NCBI GenBank assembly: GCA_016788045.1
Contig: JAEUTG010000004.1
Coordinates: forward strand, 147,571 to 211,570
DNA length: 64,000 nt
DNA from: Bacteroidales bacterium
GTDB taxonomy: Bacteria > Bacteroidota > Bacteroidia > Bacteroidales > Lentimicrobiaceae
Direction of reading: 5' to 3'
Below, piece after piece: positions 35,876-45,494 of this stretch. The first letter of the stretch is position 1, and every line of letters starts with the position of its first letter. Below the pieces are notes generated by a model. That model had not been told where the DNA came from. It ran no database searches and saw only the letters and a list, made by a program, of their open reading frames with translations. Position numbers and translations under genes: made by a program.

Positions 35876-36793
35876 TTATTTTCTGCTCGGAGAAAAAAGG
35901 GATGATTTTAGCTGATAGAGCTTTTTATTCAGTTTATTCTTTAATTTCTTGAATAAGCGGGCATAGTTACTTTTTGGTCTGAAATCAGCCCAAGGAGTTT
36001 GTTTGAGGTAGGCAAAAAACTCTGTTTTATACCGCTCAACGTAATTATATGAAGTAAAAATAGGTTTGACCGCAATGAAATGTATGATGAATGGATCAGG
36101 CCTGTCATATAGCGAGAAACTATTCCAGGCCGGATCAAGCTCAAGCCATCTTTCTGCAAAAATCACATTAAGGCCATACTGATCCGGGAAGAAAGCGTAC
36201 TTTGTATTCTGACCGATACATTCAATAATTTTCCGGGTAGTGTCTGCTTCAACCCATTTCTGGTAATCAATCAGTAACAAGCCACTGTTAAAGTACTTTG
36301 CATTTCCGTTGATTCCGAGTTCCTTGTAGTTTAGAATTCCGCCCCAGGGTGAACTCACAAGTTCAGCCCGATCCATAACTGCCCCGATTGAACGACCTTG
36401 CAGATCTGTATTCCATAGAAGAGAAATATCCTTGCGAACAATCATATCCACATCGAGATATATCACCCTCCTGGTGTTATCAGGAATAAAAAGCGGGAAG
36501 AACAACCTGATATAGACAATCAGCGGAAATGAAGACCCATCAAGTGGTAACTTTGATTTATCCTGAATAATATCATCAATATCTATCCAAAGAATCTTTA
36601 TTCTTTCGGGATTAACACACTTTCCAAGGTTAGCCCTGTTCTTTTGTGTCAGATTGTCAGCAACAATATAAAAATCAATCAGTTCATTGCTTTCATGGTT
36701 CAGGTCGACAGATTTTAGAAGAGCTGCCAACAAAACAGCAAAATGATTGTCACATACCGTAAAAAGTGTAATTCTATCTTCCTGGCTGCTCAT
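35876..36793 (-). CDS. Glycosyltransferase family 8
   Basis: 305-residue GT-A retaining glycosyltransferase. The GT8 motifs are ITLFTVCDNHFAVLLAALLKS at the N-terminus, VIYLDVDMIVRKDIS with the DxD metal site, and YFNSGLLLIDYQKW. The C-terminal PFIIHFIAVKPI stretch also fits the family. The start is ATG 36793; an upstream TTG at 36811 would overlap the preceding gene. It lies 4 bp after that GT2 gene on the minus strand, so they form a small operon facing the wzx-wzy genes. It probably adds a hexose to a surface glycan. A very basic C-terminal tail (KKLKNKLNKKLYQLK) may bind membrane. Confidence 0.88.
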   Translation of the reverse strand: MSSQEDRITLFTVCDNHFAVLLAALLKSVDLNHESNELIDFYIVADNLTQKNRANLGKCVNPERIKILWIDIDDIIQDKSKLPLDGSSFPLIVYIRLFFPLFIPDNTRRVIYLDVDMIVRKDISLLWNTDLQGRSIGAVMDRAELVSSPWGGILNYKELGINGNAKYFNSGLLLIDYQKWVEADTTRKIIECIGQNTKYAFFPDQYGLNVIFAERWLELDPAWNSFSLYDRPDPFIIHFIAVKPIFTSYNYVERYKTEFFAYLKQTPWADFRPKSNYARLFKKLKNKLNKKLYQLKSSLFSPSRK

Positions 36794-36797
36794 AAAA

Positions 36798-37592
36798 TCA
36801 GTTCTTTTCAAATAAATACTGAAGCCTGAATTTAATATTCCGATAGAAGAAACGAACTATCCCAAATGGGAATGATTCGGACCTCTGGATAGTCACCCTG
36901 AACTTTCTACGTTTCACCTGACTTGGTTCCTGTGAGCTGTTAGCCTGAATCAGAATACTTTGAATGTCATCTACAATTACTGCTTTCCCTTTGTGCTGCA
37001 GAAATGAAATAGCCATCTTGAATTCAGCTCTTTCCAGTTTGATTTTTTCATCATAAGGTCCAAACTTCTCAATAAAACTGGTTCTTCTGAGATGCGGATG
37101 GTCACTATAGCAATTAAACTGGAATGCATTCGGATACCAGAACCTGAATTTCATTTCTGAAAAGCCATGTTTCAATGGTTTAAGAAACGGATATTTACGG
37201 TAAGCATAAAACCGGACTATATCTATCGTTGGATCTTCAACAATCAAAGAGTGACCGTCTTTCAGGGTTTGCAGGAATCTCTCTGTTGGTACAAAGTCTT
37301 CCTGAATATACAATGTCAGGGGAGACTTAACAGCCCTCTGTCCCTTATTGAGGTTGTTTGCTAAGCCTTTGTTCACCGGTGTAGTTACAAGGGTGATGCC
37401 ATATCTGGTTACGTAATCTTCCAGGTTTTTCTGGTGTTCAACTTTACTGCAATCGTCTGATACCACGATTTCATTAAAGCTGATTTTCTGATCCTCAAGA
37501 GTTTTCAACAATCGTTCAAGTGAAAGACTTCTGTTGTAATGCGTAACCAAAAGTGAAATGTCGCTGAAATGGTTAAAATCGCTCTTGCTCAT
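36798..37592 (-). CDS. Glycosyltransferase family 2
   Basis: 264-residue soluble GT-A enzyme. It opens with SLLVTHYNRSLSLERLLKTL and has the nucleotide-binding EIVVSDDCSKVEH, then NKGLANNLNKGQRAV. TLYIQEDFVPTE takes the place of the DxD motif (QED), a common GT2 variant. The C-terminus is strongly basic with a hydrophobic finish, suggesting peripheral membrane association. It precedes the GT8 gene by 4 bp. Its donor and acceptor sugars are unknown. Confidence 0.85.
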   Translation of the reverse strand: MSKSDFNHFSDISLLVTHYNRSLSLERLLKTLEDQKISFNEIVVSDDCSKVEHQKNLEDYVTRYGITLVTTPVNKGLANNLNKGQRAVKSPLTLYIQEDFVPTERFLQTLKDGHSLIVEDPTIDIVRFYAYRKYPFLKPLKHGFSEMKFRFWYPNAFQFNCYSDHPHLRRTSFIEKFGPYDEKIKLERAEFKMAISFLQHKGKAVIVDDIQSILIQANSSQEPSQVKRRKFRVTIQRSESFPFGIVRFFYRNIKFRLQYLFEKN

Positions 37593-37760
37593 GTTCCTTT
37601 AAATTTTAATTCTTGTTTCAGTGTCCCGGGCAGCATTACAATTGTCTTTGCTTTCTTCGGGATACCATGGTTATTTATTTGATTTTTAGTTTAAAGTAAT
37701 GCCTTACAGACAATATTTGTATGAGTGTCCCCTCAGGAAGATACGGTGAATGATCTGCAA

Positions 37761-38999
37761 TCAGGGTTGTTTTTGCACACTCTCATTTCGGCTGCTTTTA
37801 ATTACTTCGTATTTCGACTTAAGCTTCAGGAAGTAATTCTCAACATATTTATATGAAATTGCAGAAAGTGCAATGGTCATTACAATCGAGCCGGTATATA
37901 GTACAAGGTTAAACATCAGTACATTACCCTGAAGATTTGTGTGATAAATGATCAGGTTCAGAATGGTTATGATGCTGATATTGTGGAACAGGTAGATCCC
38001 GTAAGAAATATTGCCCATGTAATTCAGGAATCTGTTTTCCAGTTTAACAGGGAACTTCATATTGGTAGAAATATTCATCATGATGACTGCTGCGATCAAC
38101 CCCTCAACAAATGTATGGCCGTAGAAATCTACCCTGACAAAGAAAAGATAGATATACAAAAGGATGGTTGCTCCGGAGAATACCGGATTATAAATTACAT
38201 TCAGTATTTTATCCTTTTTATAAATAAGGATGTATGCACACAAAGCTCCAATTGCCAGCTGATCAACGGCGAAAACATCCCACCACCTTATCATGGTTGA
38301 TAATCGTTCAGGCGTAATTACATTGTTCGGAAATATACCGTAGTTTTCCGCATAAATTTTCATGGCAATTTCAAGGAAAACTTTTACCAGGATAAATGTG
38401 GATACAAACACCGGAAAACTTTTCTTAAAGAACCGTGTCAGAAATGGCCAGACCAGGTAAAACTGTTCCTGTACGGCAATTGACCAGAGTTGTGTAACGC
38501 CAAGAATGGGTTCAAACAGGAAACGTGCAAAATTGGCCATCATTAACCCGACAATCGCAAACTTGACCCAAAAATTCTGATGGAGTTCGCTGTTAAAGCT
38601 AACCCCGGTGTGGTGGTATATATTTGATACCGCTGGCAATAACGTAAAGGCAATTATCACTACAAGAATATAAACGGGCCACACCCTTAAAGCCCTTCGG
38701 GTATGAAACTTTCTCAGATTCAGTGTTCCCGTTTTGTTGATTTCAGCCAGAAAGAGGTAAGTGATCAGAAATCCTGAAAGCACGAAAAATATAATCCGAC
38801 CTTTGTGGCCAATATTATCACAAAGCATGGTATTCCAGAGATGCGGAAAATTATTCTGCACAGGATCATTTATCCAGAATTTGGTCTGCTCAATGTGATG
38901 AAAAATAACTGAGAATGCTGCAAAAAAGCGAATGCCATTCATTCCCGGAAAATAGACCTTGCTGCTTGAAGTCTTACTGGCTGTCTGTGTTGTTTCCAT
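37761..38999 (-). CDS. Acyltransferase family 3 (OafA/YrhL-like) membrane protein
   Basis: 412-residue polytopic membrane enzyme with about 10 hydrophobic segments. The acyltransferase-3 signature FPGMNGIRFFAAFSVIFHH lies near residues 18-36, with the conserved Arg and a catalytic-type His. FFVLSGFLITYLFLAE is near residue 75 and the mid-protein AVQEQFYLVWPFL is typical. Such proteins O-acetylate or otherwise acylate surface glycans. It is transcribed separately, 168 bp upstream of the minus-strand GT2 gene, and diverges from the second polysaccharide operon. Substrate is inferred from the locus. Confidence 0.92.
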   Translation of the reverse strand: METTQTASKTSSSKVYFPGMNGIRFFAAFSVIFHHIEQTKFWINDPVQNNFPHLWNTMLCDNIGHKGRIIFFVLSGFLITYLFLAEINKTGTLNLRKFHTRRALRVWPVYILVVIIAFTLLPAVSNIYHHTGVSFNSELHQNFWVKFAIVGLMMANFARFLFEPILGVTQLWSIAVQEQFYLVWPFLTRFFKKSFPVFVSTFILVKVFLEIAMKIYAENYGIFPNNVITPERLSTMIRWWDVFAVDQLAIGALCAYILIYKKDKILNVIYNPVFSGATILLYIYLFFVRVDFYGHTFVEGLIAAVIMMNISTNMKFPVKLENRFLNYMGNISYGIYLFHNISIITILNLIIYHTNLQGNVLMFNLVLYTGSIVMTIALSAISYKYVENYFLKLKSKYEVIKSSRNESVQKQP

Positions 39000-39412
39000 C
39001 GGTAAATATCTTGTGATAATGTAACTTGCAGATTTTCAAAATTATAATAATGTCCTTGCCGTTAAAGTGCTTTAAAGGATTTCGAAAATCTACTTATCAA
39101 TTAATAAAACCTGAAAATGTAACCTGATTTTTTAAGAATCAGCATCATAGTATTGACACAACACCTGTCAGTGTATTTTGTACCAGAGTATTTATAATTG
39201 GATCATATAAGAATGACAAGTGTAACGAGCGACTTTATATAGCTGTTTCAGCCAGGTTACTTTTAAACATTTTGGTAATAAAATAAAGTAATTCCATGCG
39301 ATGGGCTGATTACTCTGCCTGATTCTGAGAGAGATAACTCAGGAGAATATTGGCAATCGGGAGATGCCGGCCTTCGAATCGCAAGGGTAACTTTAAAGTG
39401 GAGAATTAAAAG
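39000..39412. other. Divergent intergenic region inside the polysaccharide locus
   Basis: 413 bp without a convincing gene. It holds a candidate promoter for the acyltransferase (39037-39066) and a short AT-rich hairpin (CTGATT paired with AATCAG near 39123-39141). No clear promoter was recognised for the plus-strand operon starting at 39413. Confidence 0.5.
39037..39066 (-). promoter_or_regulatory. Candidate promoter of the acyltransferase gene
   Basis: On the minus strand, TAATTTTG (39037-39044) is an exact -7 match. TTTA (39063-39066, one mismatch to TTTG) lies 18 bp upstream. The leader to ATG 38999 would be about 30 bases. Confidence 0.5.
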
Positions 39413-40324
39413 ATGGATCATCCCCTGGTTTCCGTTGTTACCGTCAATTACGATCATCCGGAGGTTACCTGTGCCCTGCTTGAGTCATTGCGCCATGTAA
39501 CATACCCAAACCTGGAGATCATCGTAGTTGACAATGCATCGCCAAACGATGATCCGGCGATTATAAAGCAATTGTATCCGGAAATTGTATTTATCCAGAG
39601 CGAAAAGAACCTCGGTTTTGCCAATGGCAACAACCAGGGAATCAAGAAAGCGAAAGGGGATTACATTATGCTGCTCAACAACGACACAGAAGTTGAACCT
39701 GGCTTTTTTGAACCTCTGGTAAATAAATTACAATCGGATCCCAATATAGGAATGGTAAGCCCCAAAATAAGGTTCTACCATTCAAGAGACACCATTCAGT
39801 TTGCCGGGTATACGGCCTTTACAGCAGTTACCTTGAGGCAGTATCTCATTGGTCTGAACGAAATTGATACGGGTCAGTATGATCTGTGTGTTCCAACTGA
39901 ATCCATTCATGGCGCAGCAGTCATGGTTCCGATGTCAGTAATAAAACATGTAGGTCTTATGGCTGAACTGTATTTTCTCTATTATGAAGAACATGATTGG
40001 GCCGAGCGGATAAAAAACGCCGGATACCAATTATATTTTGTGCCTGAGTCCCTTGTCTTTCATAAAGAATCGGTTTCCACAGGAAAACTCAGCCCTCTGA
40101 AAACCTATTATATCAACCGGAACCGGTTTCTGTTTGCCAGACGCAACATTAAGGGAATCAAGAAACACATGGCATTGCTCTATCTCACCCTGATTGCCTT
40201 GCCAAAGGGCATCATCGCTCATCTGAGCGAGCAGAGGGCCGACCTTGCAAAAGCCATCTGGAAAGCTTATGTGTGGAACTTTGTCCACTTTTCTGATATC
40301 AATAAAAACCAGGTACTTAAATAA
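39413..40324 (+). CDS. Glycosyltransferase family 2 (rhamnosyltransferase-like)
   Basis: 303-residue GT-A enzyme of the type that includes rhamnosyl- and galactofuranosyltransferases. VVTVNYDHPEVTCALLESL opens the protein. EIIVVDNASPNDD binds nucleotide, MLLNNDTEVEPGFFEPL carries the metal-site Asp, and YYEEHDWAERI is the acceptor-side ED motif. No signal peptide; the C-terminus has a weak hydrophobic stretch. It is the first gene of the second plus-strand polysaccharide operon, 7 bp before the amidotransferase-like gene. Confidence 0.9.
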   Translation: MDHPLVSVVTVNYDHPEVTCALLESLRHVTYPNLEIIVVDNASPNDDPAIIKQLYPEIVFIQSEKNLGFANGNNQGIKKAKGDYIMLLNNDTEVEPGFFEPLVNKLQSDPNIGMVSPKIRFYHSRDTIQFAGYTAFTAVTLRQYLIGLNEIDTGQYDLCVPTESIHGAAVMVPMSVIKHVGLMAELYFLYYEEHDWAERIKNAGYQLYFVPESLVFHKESVSTGKLSPLKTYYINRNRFLFARRNIKGIKKHMALLYLTLIALPKGIIAHLSEQRADLAKAIWKAYVWNFVHFSDINKNQVLK

Positions 40325-40331
40325 CCCTTGT

Positions 40332-42104
40332 ATGCTGAAAGGATTCTTTAACAATGGTGACATTCAGTTTTCCGAAAACTGGAAAACCAGTTCAGAAAAC
40401 GATCTGAATGTATTTTTTAAAGGCAGGCTCTTTATAAAAGAACTGGCACAGAACCCCTGCGCCGACCCTGCCGGAACCATTAAGTCGCTTTACAAAACCT
40501 CAGGCATTTCCCAACTCCGCGACCTCGATGGAACGTTTCTTTTAATCATCAGGGATGGAAAGAAGCTTTTTTTCCTCCGCGACCGGTTTGGAAGTGGCGA
40601 GCAATTGTATTTTAACAACAAAGGTTTTTCCAGCAGCGTAAAAGAGCTTCTGGCTCTTACAGACATGAGCGCCGATCCTGATTGGGACAGAATCTCCGGA
40701 TTTCTTCAGTTTGGTTATATTCCTGCCCCTGCAACGGCACTGAAAGGCGTTAGTAAGTTGCCTTCCGGAGTATTGATGAGTTGGGAAGGAAATAATCCAA
40801 CCCTGACCGGGCTATTCCATGCATCGGATTACCATGCTGAAAAGACCCTCAACATCAGTTCACAGGAGGCAATAGAAACCTATAAAAGCCTTCATCAGAA
40901 AGCCATTCTCAAACGCATTGCCGGTGCAGAAAATGTCGGCGTACTGCTAAGTGGCGGGTACGACAGCGCGGGGAATATTGCAGCCCTCAGCCAGATATAT
41001 TCGGGTAAGGTTCAGGCTTTTTCTATTGGGTTTAAAGACAATCCCTGGTCTGAGGTACCATTGGCCAGACAAATGGCCGACAGGATTGGTGCTGATTTTC
41101 ATCAATACGAAATCGACGGGTCAGAACTGAATGATGTTCCGCTGCTGATCAATAAGCTGGGTGATCCCTTCCAGGAAGGAGGGGTGATGGTCAACTTCGC
41201 CGCCATGAAGCTTGCCTCAGGTTTCAAGCCGGATGTTGTACTCGGCGGGGATGGCAACGACCAGCATCATGGAACATTTGCCAAAGAACTCGCGTTGAAT
41301 CATTTTGTTCGCAGGACCGGGATGGGTTTTCTGCAAAAGGCTTTCTATAATTTTACCAACAAGGAAACTGATGCCAAAGACAACAACCTGTTCAGGATAG
41401 GATTTCATAACAGGAAAATCCTTAACATCCTTTACATGGATGCATTCGGCTTTTCAAAGGGGGAGCTGAAGGCAAACGGATTGAAGAATCCTTTATTGTC
41501 AGACTATGGCCTTCCGGTTGGGATGAGGCAATCGAAAGACTTTGATGAATTCTATTTCCAAAGGCAATACCTGGTAGATGTCAGGCATGTTATCAATGAG
41601 ATCATCCTGTTCAAAGCCGGTCAGAATGCTGCCCTGAGGGGGATAAACATCGCTTTTCCTTACATGGACAACGAAGTAGCTGATTTTCTGGCTGCTTTGC
41701 CCCGGAACCTTCGGTTTGAAGGCAGTTACACTGATTTTCTCAAAGGACGTGGCAAAAGCAAAGTGGTGCATAAGAAACTCTATGCTTCGGCAATGCCCGA
41801 CGCCCTTTCAGCCAAAAAGAAACAAGGCGGGTTTGCACCCTTGCCCTTGTTTTTTCAATCAAAAGCAAATCAGGACCTCGCTGAAAAAGTGATTCTTCAG
41901 TCGGGCATGGTGAAATCAGGGCTGAACGAGGAATGGATTAGGCAATTCATCTCAAGGTACAAATCTGAAAGTCAGAGAACACCCAACTGGTTCTGGTACT
42001 CACAGCTTCAGGCATTTAAGTTCTTTAACCTGCTGGTCCTTGCTGTTTGGTGGGAGCATATCATCAACAACAGGAAAGCAGACAAACTGGAAGAATTAAT
42101 ATAA
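40332..42104 (+). CDS. AsnB-like asparagine synthase family protein lacking the N-terminal Cys
   Basis: 590-residue protein with the two-domain AsnB layout. The N-terminal class II glutamine amidotransferase-like domain (about 1-190) starts MLKGFFNNGD instead of MCGI, so the catalytic Cys2 is missing, although downstream motifs (LRDRFGSGEQLYF) remain. The C-terminal synthetase domain has the PP-loop GVLLSGGYDSAGNIAAL near residue 210 and DVVLGGDGNDQHHG near 305. The ATG at 40332 is the first after the upstream gene ends; a longer frame would overlap that gene. Such AsnB-like proteins in polysaccharide loci probably amidate a sugar carboxylate or aminoacyl group, here perhaps with free ammonia. 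That role is inferred. Confidence 0.85.
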   Translation: MLKGFFNNGDIQFSENWKTSSENDLNVFFKGRLFIKELAQNPCADPAGTIKSLYKTSGISQLRDLDGTFLLIIRDGKKLFFLRDRFGSGEQLYFNNKGFSSSVKELLALTDMSADPDWDRISGFLQFGYIPAPATALKGVSKLPSGVLMSWEGNNPTLTGLFHASDYHAEKTLNISSQEAIETYKSLHQKAILKRIAGAENVGVLLSGGYDSAGNIAALSQIYSGKVQAFSIGFKDNPWSEVPLARQMADRIGADFHQYEIDGSELNDVPLLINKLGDPFQEGGVMVNFAAMKLASGFKPDVVLGGDGNDQHHGTFAKELALNHFVRRTGMGFLQKAFYNFTNKETDAKDNNLFRIGFHNRKILNILYMDAFGFSKGELKANGLKNPLLSDYGLPVGMRQSKDFDEFYFQRQYLVDVRHVINEIILFKAGQNAALRGINIAFPYMDNEVADFLAALPRNLRFEGSYTDFLKGRGKSKVVHKKLYASAMPDALSAKKKQGGFAPLPLFFQSKANQDLAEKVILQSGMVKSGLNEEWIRQFISRYKSESQRTPNWFWYSQLQAFKFFNLLVLAVWWEHIINNRKADKLEELI

Positions 42105-42109
42105 CGGTC

Positions 42110-43339
42110 ATGGAAATAATCGGATTTTTGGCTAACGCCATCGTGATCATCGTTTTCGCTTACCTCGCGATTGCGGCTTTTTATTTTCTTTTTTTCTCAT
42201 TCATGGGCATTTTCCCTTACAATCCGGGGGAGTCGGATAAACCTGAATTGAGAAAAATTGCCGTGCTTATTCCTGGCTACAAGGAAGATTTTGTAATCGT
42301 TGAAGTTGCCGAAGCCTCACTCAATCAGAGTTATCCGAAGGAGTATTTCGATGTGGTCGTGATTGCTGATACTTTTAAGCCAGAGACACTGAGTGCACTT
42401 AAAGCCTTGCCGGTGAGGGTTATTGAGGTAAGTTTCGATAAAAGTACGAAAGCTAAATCTTTGAACAAGGCCATGGCAGAACTGGGCGATGATTACGATA
42501 TCGCCCTGATTCTGGATGCTGACAATATCATGGACTACACTTTTCTTGAAAAAATCAACCTTGCCTTTGAAAATGGCTATGAAGCAGTTCAGGGGCACCG
42601 TGTCGCCAAGAACATGAACAACTCCATGGCAGTGCTCGATTCTATCAGTGAAGAAGTCAACAACCATATTTTCAGAAAGAGCCGCAGGGTACTGGGAATG
42701 GCTTCCGGGCTTATCGGTTCGGGGATGGCTTTCAGGTACAGCATGATCAAGGAACGGATGGCAAACATCAATGCCATTGGCGGATTTGATAAAGAACTGG
42801 AGCTGACCATGATGCGAGATGGTATTAAGATAGAATACCTGGAAGATGCGTTCGTGCTGGATGAGAAAGTTCAGGATAAAACGGTGTTTGAAAATCAGCG
42901 CAGACGTTGGCTGGCTGCTCAGTTTATCTATTTCAGGAGGTTTGCGCTTTCCGGTGTGACCCACTTCTTTACAGAACTGAATGTTGATTTTCTGGATAAA
43001 GTCTACCAGATGGTGATGCCCCCACGCATTCTTTTGTTGGGAATCCTTACCATACTGGCGGCATTTTCAGGCCTGGCAGAACTCATTTTACCGGAATCTT
43101 CAACTGGTTTCATCCTGATAAATTTTAACTGGTGGTTCACCATATGGGGAATGACTGTTCTGGCATTTGTGTTCTCAGTTCACAGAAAATTCTATACACG
43201 TCAGACTTTGATGGCCGTTTTAACCCTGCCGCATGGCTTTTGGATGATGTTTAAACTATTGTTCAGGCTTAAAGGTGCCAACAAGACTTTTATTCACACA
43301 CAGCATGGGATTATCAAAGACCAGGCTGTAAATAAGTAA
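42110..43339 (+). CDS. Processive-type membrane glycosyltransferase family 2
   Basis: 409-residue protein with an N-terminal membrane segment (about 4-32), a cytoplasmic GT-A domain and three C-terminal hydrophobic segments (about 305-385). The motifs are IAVLIPGYKEDF, ALILDADNIMDYTFLE (DAD metal site), IGSGMAFRY, ELTMMRDG (ED base) and QRRRWLAAQ (QxxRW). This pattern is shared with cellulose/hyaluronan synthase-like enzymes, so it may polymerise or transfer across the membrane. It starts 5 bp after the AsnB-like stop. The product is unknown. Confidence 0.87.
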   Translation: MEIIGFLANAIVIIVFAYLAIAAFYFLFFSFMGIFPYNPGESDKPELRKIAVLIPGYKEDFVIVEVAEASLNQSYPKEYFDVVVIADTFKPETLSALKALPVRVIEVSFDKSTKAKSLNKAMAELGDDYDIALILDADNIMDYTFLEKINLAFENGYEAVQGHRVAKNMNNSMAVLDSISEEVNNHIFRKSRRVLGMASGLIGSGMAFRYSMIKERMANINAIGGFDKELELTMMRDGIKIEYLEDAFVLDEKVQDKTVFENQRRRWLAAQFIYFRRFALSGVTHFFTELNVDFLDKVYQMVMPPRILLLGILTILAAFSGLAELILPESSTGFILINFNWWFTIWGMTVLAFVFSVHRKFYTRQTLMAVLTLPHGFWMMFKLLFRLKGANKTFIHTQHGIIKDQAVNK

Positions 43340-43350
43340 AAACCAGGAAT

Positions 43351-44580
43351 ATGCGGATAGCAATAGAAGCCCAACGGTTGTTCAGAAAGCATAAACATGG
43401 CATGGATATCTATGCCCTGGAGCTGATCCGCAATCTTCAGCAGATTGACAAAACAAATGAATACTTCATTTTTGTAAAGCCTGATGAAGATGATGGTGTA
43501 CTGGAAGAGACAGATAATTTTCGCATTATAACCATCCCTGGCGGCTTTTATCCTTTCTGGGAACAGGTTTTGTTGCCAAAGGCAGTAAAGAACTATGGTT
43601 GTGAGCTGTTGCATTGCACGGGTAATACAGCTCCTGTGTTTGCAGGAGTCCCACTGGTGGTTACGGTGCACGACATTATTTATCTTGAGAAATCAACCCT
43701 GGAGATACTCAGGGGCAGTGCATCAGCTTATCAGAAGTTCGGAAATATCTACAGGAAACTGATCGTACCCCGGATTATCCGGAAATGTGCCGGTCGTATC
43801 ACTGTTTCAAAATCGGAAAAAGAGAACATTGACCGATATTTTGGATTTGAAGGTAACAATCAGACCATTCCAATCTACAATGGAGTCGGCAGCCATTTCA
43901 GGCGCATTGAAGATCAGGATGTTTTGTCTGCTGCTAAAAAGGAATTTGGCCTGCCGGATGACTTTTTTTTCTTCCTTGGCAATACTGATCCAAAGAAAAA
44001 CACCTTAGGAACTATCAGGGCTTTTTCTGAGTTTACAAAGCACGAAAAGTCCGGAATTAAACTGGTGATTGCAGATTTTGCAGAGGAGAAGCTGGATAAA
44101 ATACTCAACGAAATAGGGGAGCCGGGCCTAAAAGAAAAGATTGTTCTTACGGGTTACATAAATAACTCCAGACTACCTGCTGTTTATTCGCAGTGTCGCT
44201 TATTTCTGTATCCTTCATTGCGTGAAAGTTTCGGATTACCAGTCCTGGAAGCCATGGCATGCGGAGTACCGGTGATAACCTCCAATACTTCTTCACTTCC
44301 GGAGGTGGCCGGAGACGCAGCGTTTCTGATTAACCCGTTTCATATCAAGGAGATAACAGAAGCAATGCATTTTCTGAATAAAGACCTGCACTCCAGGGAT
44401 GCAAATATCGGTAGAGGTCTCATGCACAAAACGAAGTTTTCATGGGATTTAACAGCACGCGAAGTATTGGGAATATATCAGGCGAGGGCTCAGTTGAAAA
44501 GTCTGGATGAAATAAAACTGGTGCCCAGGATTTTAAAGGCCAGTCACCTGAAAAGGACTGAGAACCCATTGACGGAATAA
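43351..44580 (+). CDS. Glycosyltransferase family 4
   Basis: 409-residue GT-B enzyme. The N-terminal domain includes RKHKHGMDIYALELIRNL and VVTVHDIIYLEKS. The donor domain includes FLGNTDPKKNTLGTIRAF, LTGYINNSRLPAVYSQC and the E-x7-E motif RESFGLPVLEAMACGVPVI. No membrane segment. It is the third gene after the AsnB-like gene's operon partner, 11 bp downstream of the processive GT2. A mannosyl- or glucosyltransferase role in repeat-unit assembly is likely, but the sugar cannot be named. Confidence 0.9.
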   Translation: MRIAIEAQRLFRKHKHGMDIYALELIRNLQQIDKTNEYFIFVKPDEDDGVLEETDNFRIITIPGGFYPFWEQVLLPKAVKNYGCELLHCTGNTAPVFAGVPLVVTVHDIIYLEKSTLEILRGSASAYQKFGNIYRKLIVPRIIRKCAGRITVSKSEKENIDRYFGFEGNNQTIPIYNGVGSHFRRIEDQDVLSAAKKEFGLPDDFFFFLGNTDPKKNTLGTIRAFSEFTKHEKSGIKLVIADFAEEKLDKILNEIGEPGLKEKIVLTGYINNSRLPAVYSQCRLFLYPSLRESFGLPVLEAMACGVPVITSNTSSLPEVAGDAAFLINPFHIKEITEAMHFLNKDLHSRDANIGRGLMHKTKFSWDLTAREVLGIYQARAQLKSLDEIKLVPRILKASHLKRTENPLTE

Positions 44581-44612
44581 AAAAGCAAGGCGAAAACCTA
44601 AAAACAGTAACA

Positions 44613-45443
44613 ATGTTTCGACCAAAAGTACCTTCTGAAATTCTAAAACACTGGCATCAATACAAAAACCCGGATGACATTCCGCAGGAAGTCTTCGAGA
44701 GTATAAAAGCTGGGTTTGAAGCGCAGCGTTGCGACAATCCGCTCATTTCTGTGAATATCATTGCATGGAATGAAGAGGCCTTTATTCTGCGTAACCTTTC
44801 TTCGCTCAGTGCGATGAAGAGTCAATACCCCATTGAATTCATTTACGTTGATAACAACTCCACCGACAGAACATCTGAAATAATCAGAAAATGCGGGCTC
44901 AATCCGATCATGGAAAGAACGCAGGGGTATGGCTTTGCCAGACAGACGGCTCTTGAAAATTCAAAAGGGAAATTCATTATCACCGGAGATGCAGATACTG
45001 CTTACCTGCCAACATGGATTGATACCATGGTTAAACCACTAATTGAAGGTAAATTCCTCGGAAGCTATGGAACCTACTCATTCGTACCTCAGGCCGGTCA
45101 GGCAAGAATCCGTTATGCATTTTATGAGCTTTTCAGAGATATGATGCACCACTTCAGAAGTATCAAACGTCCTGAACTGATCGTAGTTGGAATGAACTTC
45201 TGTTTTCCCGGAAAGGAAGCTCTTGAAATCGGATTTATTAAATCCGGAGCCAGAATGGAAGATGGTAAAATGGCCCTTGCTTTACTGAAACGAGGAAAGC
45301 TTATACGCGTTACTGATTCTAAATCAATTGCATGGACCGGAACCCGGACAGTTGAACAAAGTGGGACACTTTTACAGGCAGGTATCGCAAGAATTGTAAA
45401 GGATGCCAAACGACTTAGCATTTTCTTCTACAAGAAAAAATGA
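44613..45443 (+). CDS. Glycosyltransferase family 2
   Basis: 276-residue soluble GT-A enzyme. The N-terminal ~40 residues precede the fold, which begins ISVNIIAWNEEAFILRNLSSL. The motifs are FIYVDNNSTDRTSEIIRKC and FIITGDADTAYLPTWIDTM (DAD metal site), with a later ARMEDGKMALALLKRG acceptor-side ED. Its position between two GT4-type genes supports a role in the same repeat unit. It starts 32 bp after the GT4 stop. Donor and acceptor unknown. Confidence 0.88.
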   Translation: MFRPKVPSEILKHWHQYKNPDDIPQEVFESIKAGFEAQRCDNPLISVNIIAWNEEAFILRNLSSLSAMKSQYPIEFIYVDNNSTDRTSEIIRKCGLNPIMERTQGYGFARQTALENSKGKFIITGDADTAYLPTWIDTMVKPLIEGKFLGSYGTYSFVPQAGQARIRYAFYELFRDMMHHFRSIKRPELIVVGMNFCFPGKEALEIGFIKSGARMEDGKMALALLKRGKLIRVTDSKSIAWTGTRTVEQSGTLLQAGIARIVKDAKRLSIFFYKKK

Positions 45444-45494
45444 TTCAGCAGGTTGTCTGATTTGCTGAAGCACTTCAGAGTAGAATGCATTTTG

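Noticed and set aside
40245..40331. Upstream extension of the AsnB-like gene containing Met-Cys-Gly
   Set aside because: It overlaps the coding end of the preceding GT2 gene in another frame, and the following residues do not match a glutaminase domain; the Met-Cys-Gly is coincidental.
42317..42964. 215-codon minus-strand frame
   Set aside because: It is antisense to the GT2 domain coding region at 42110-43339.
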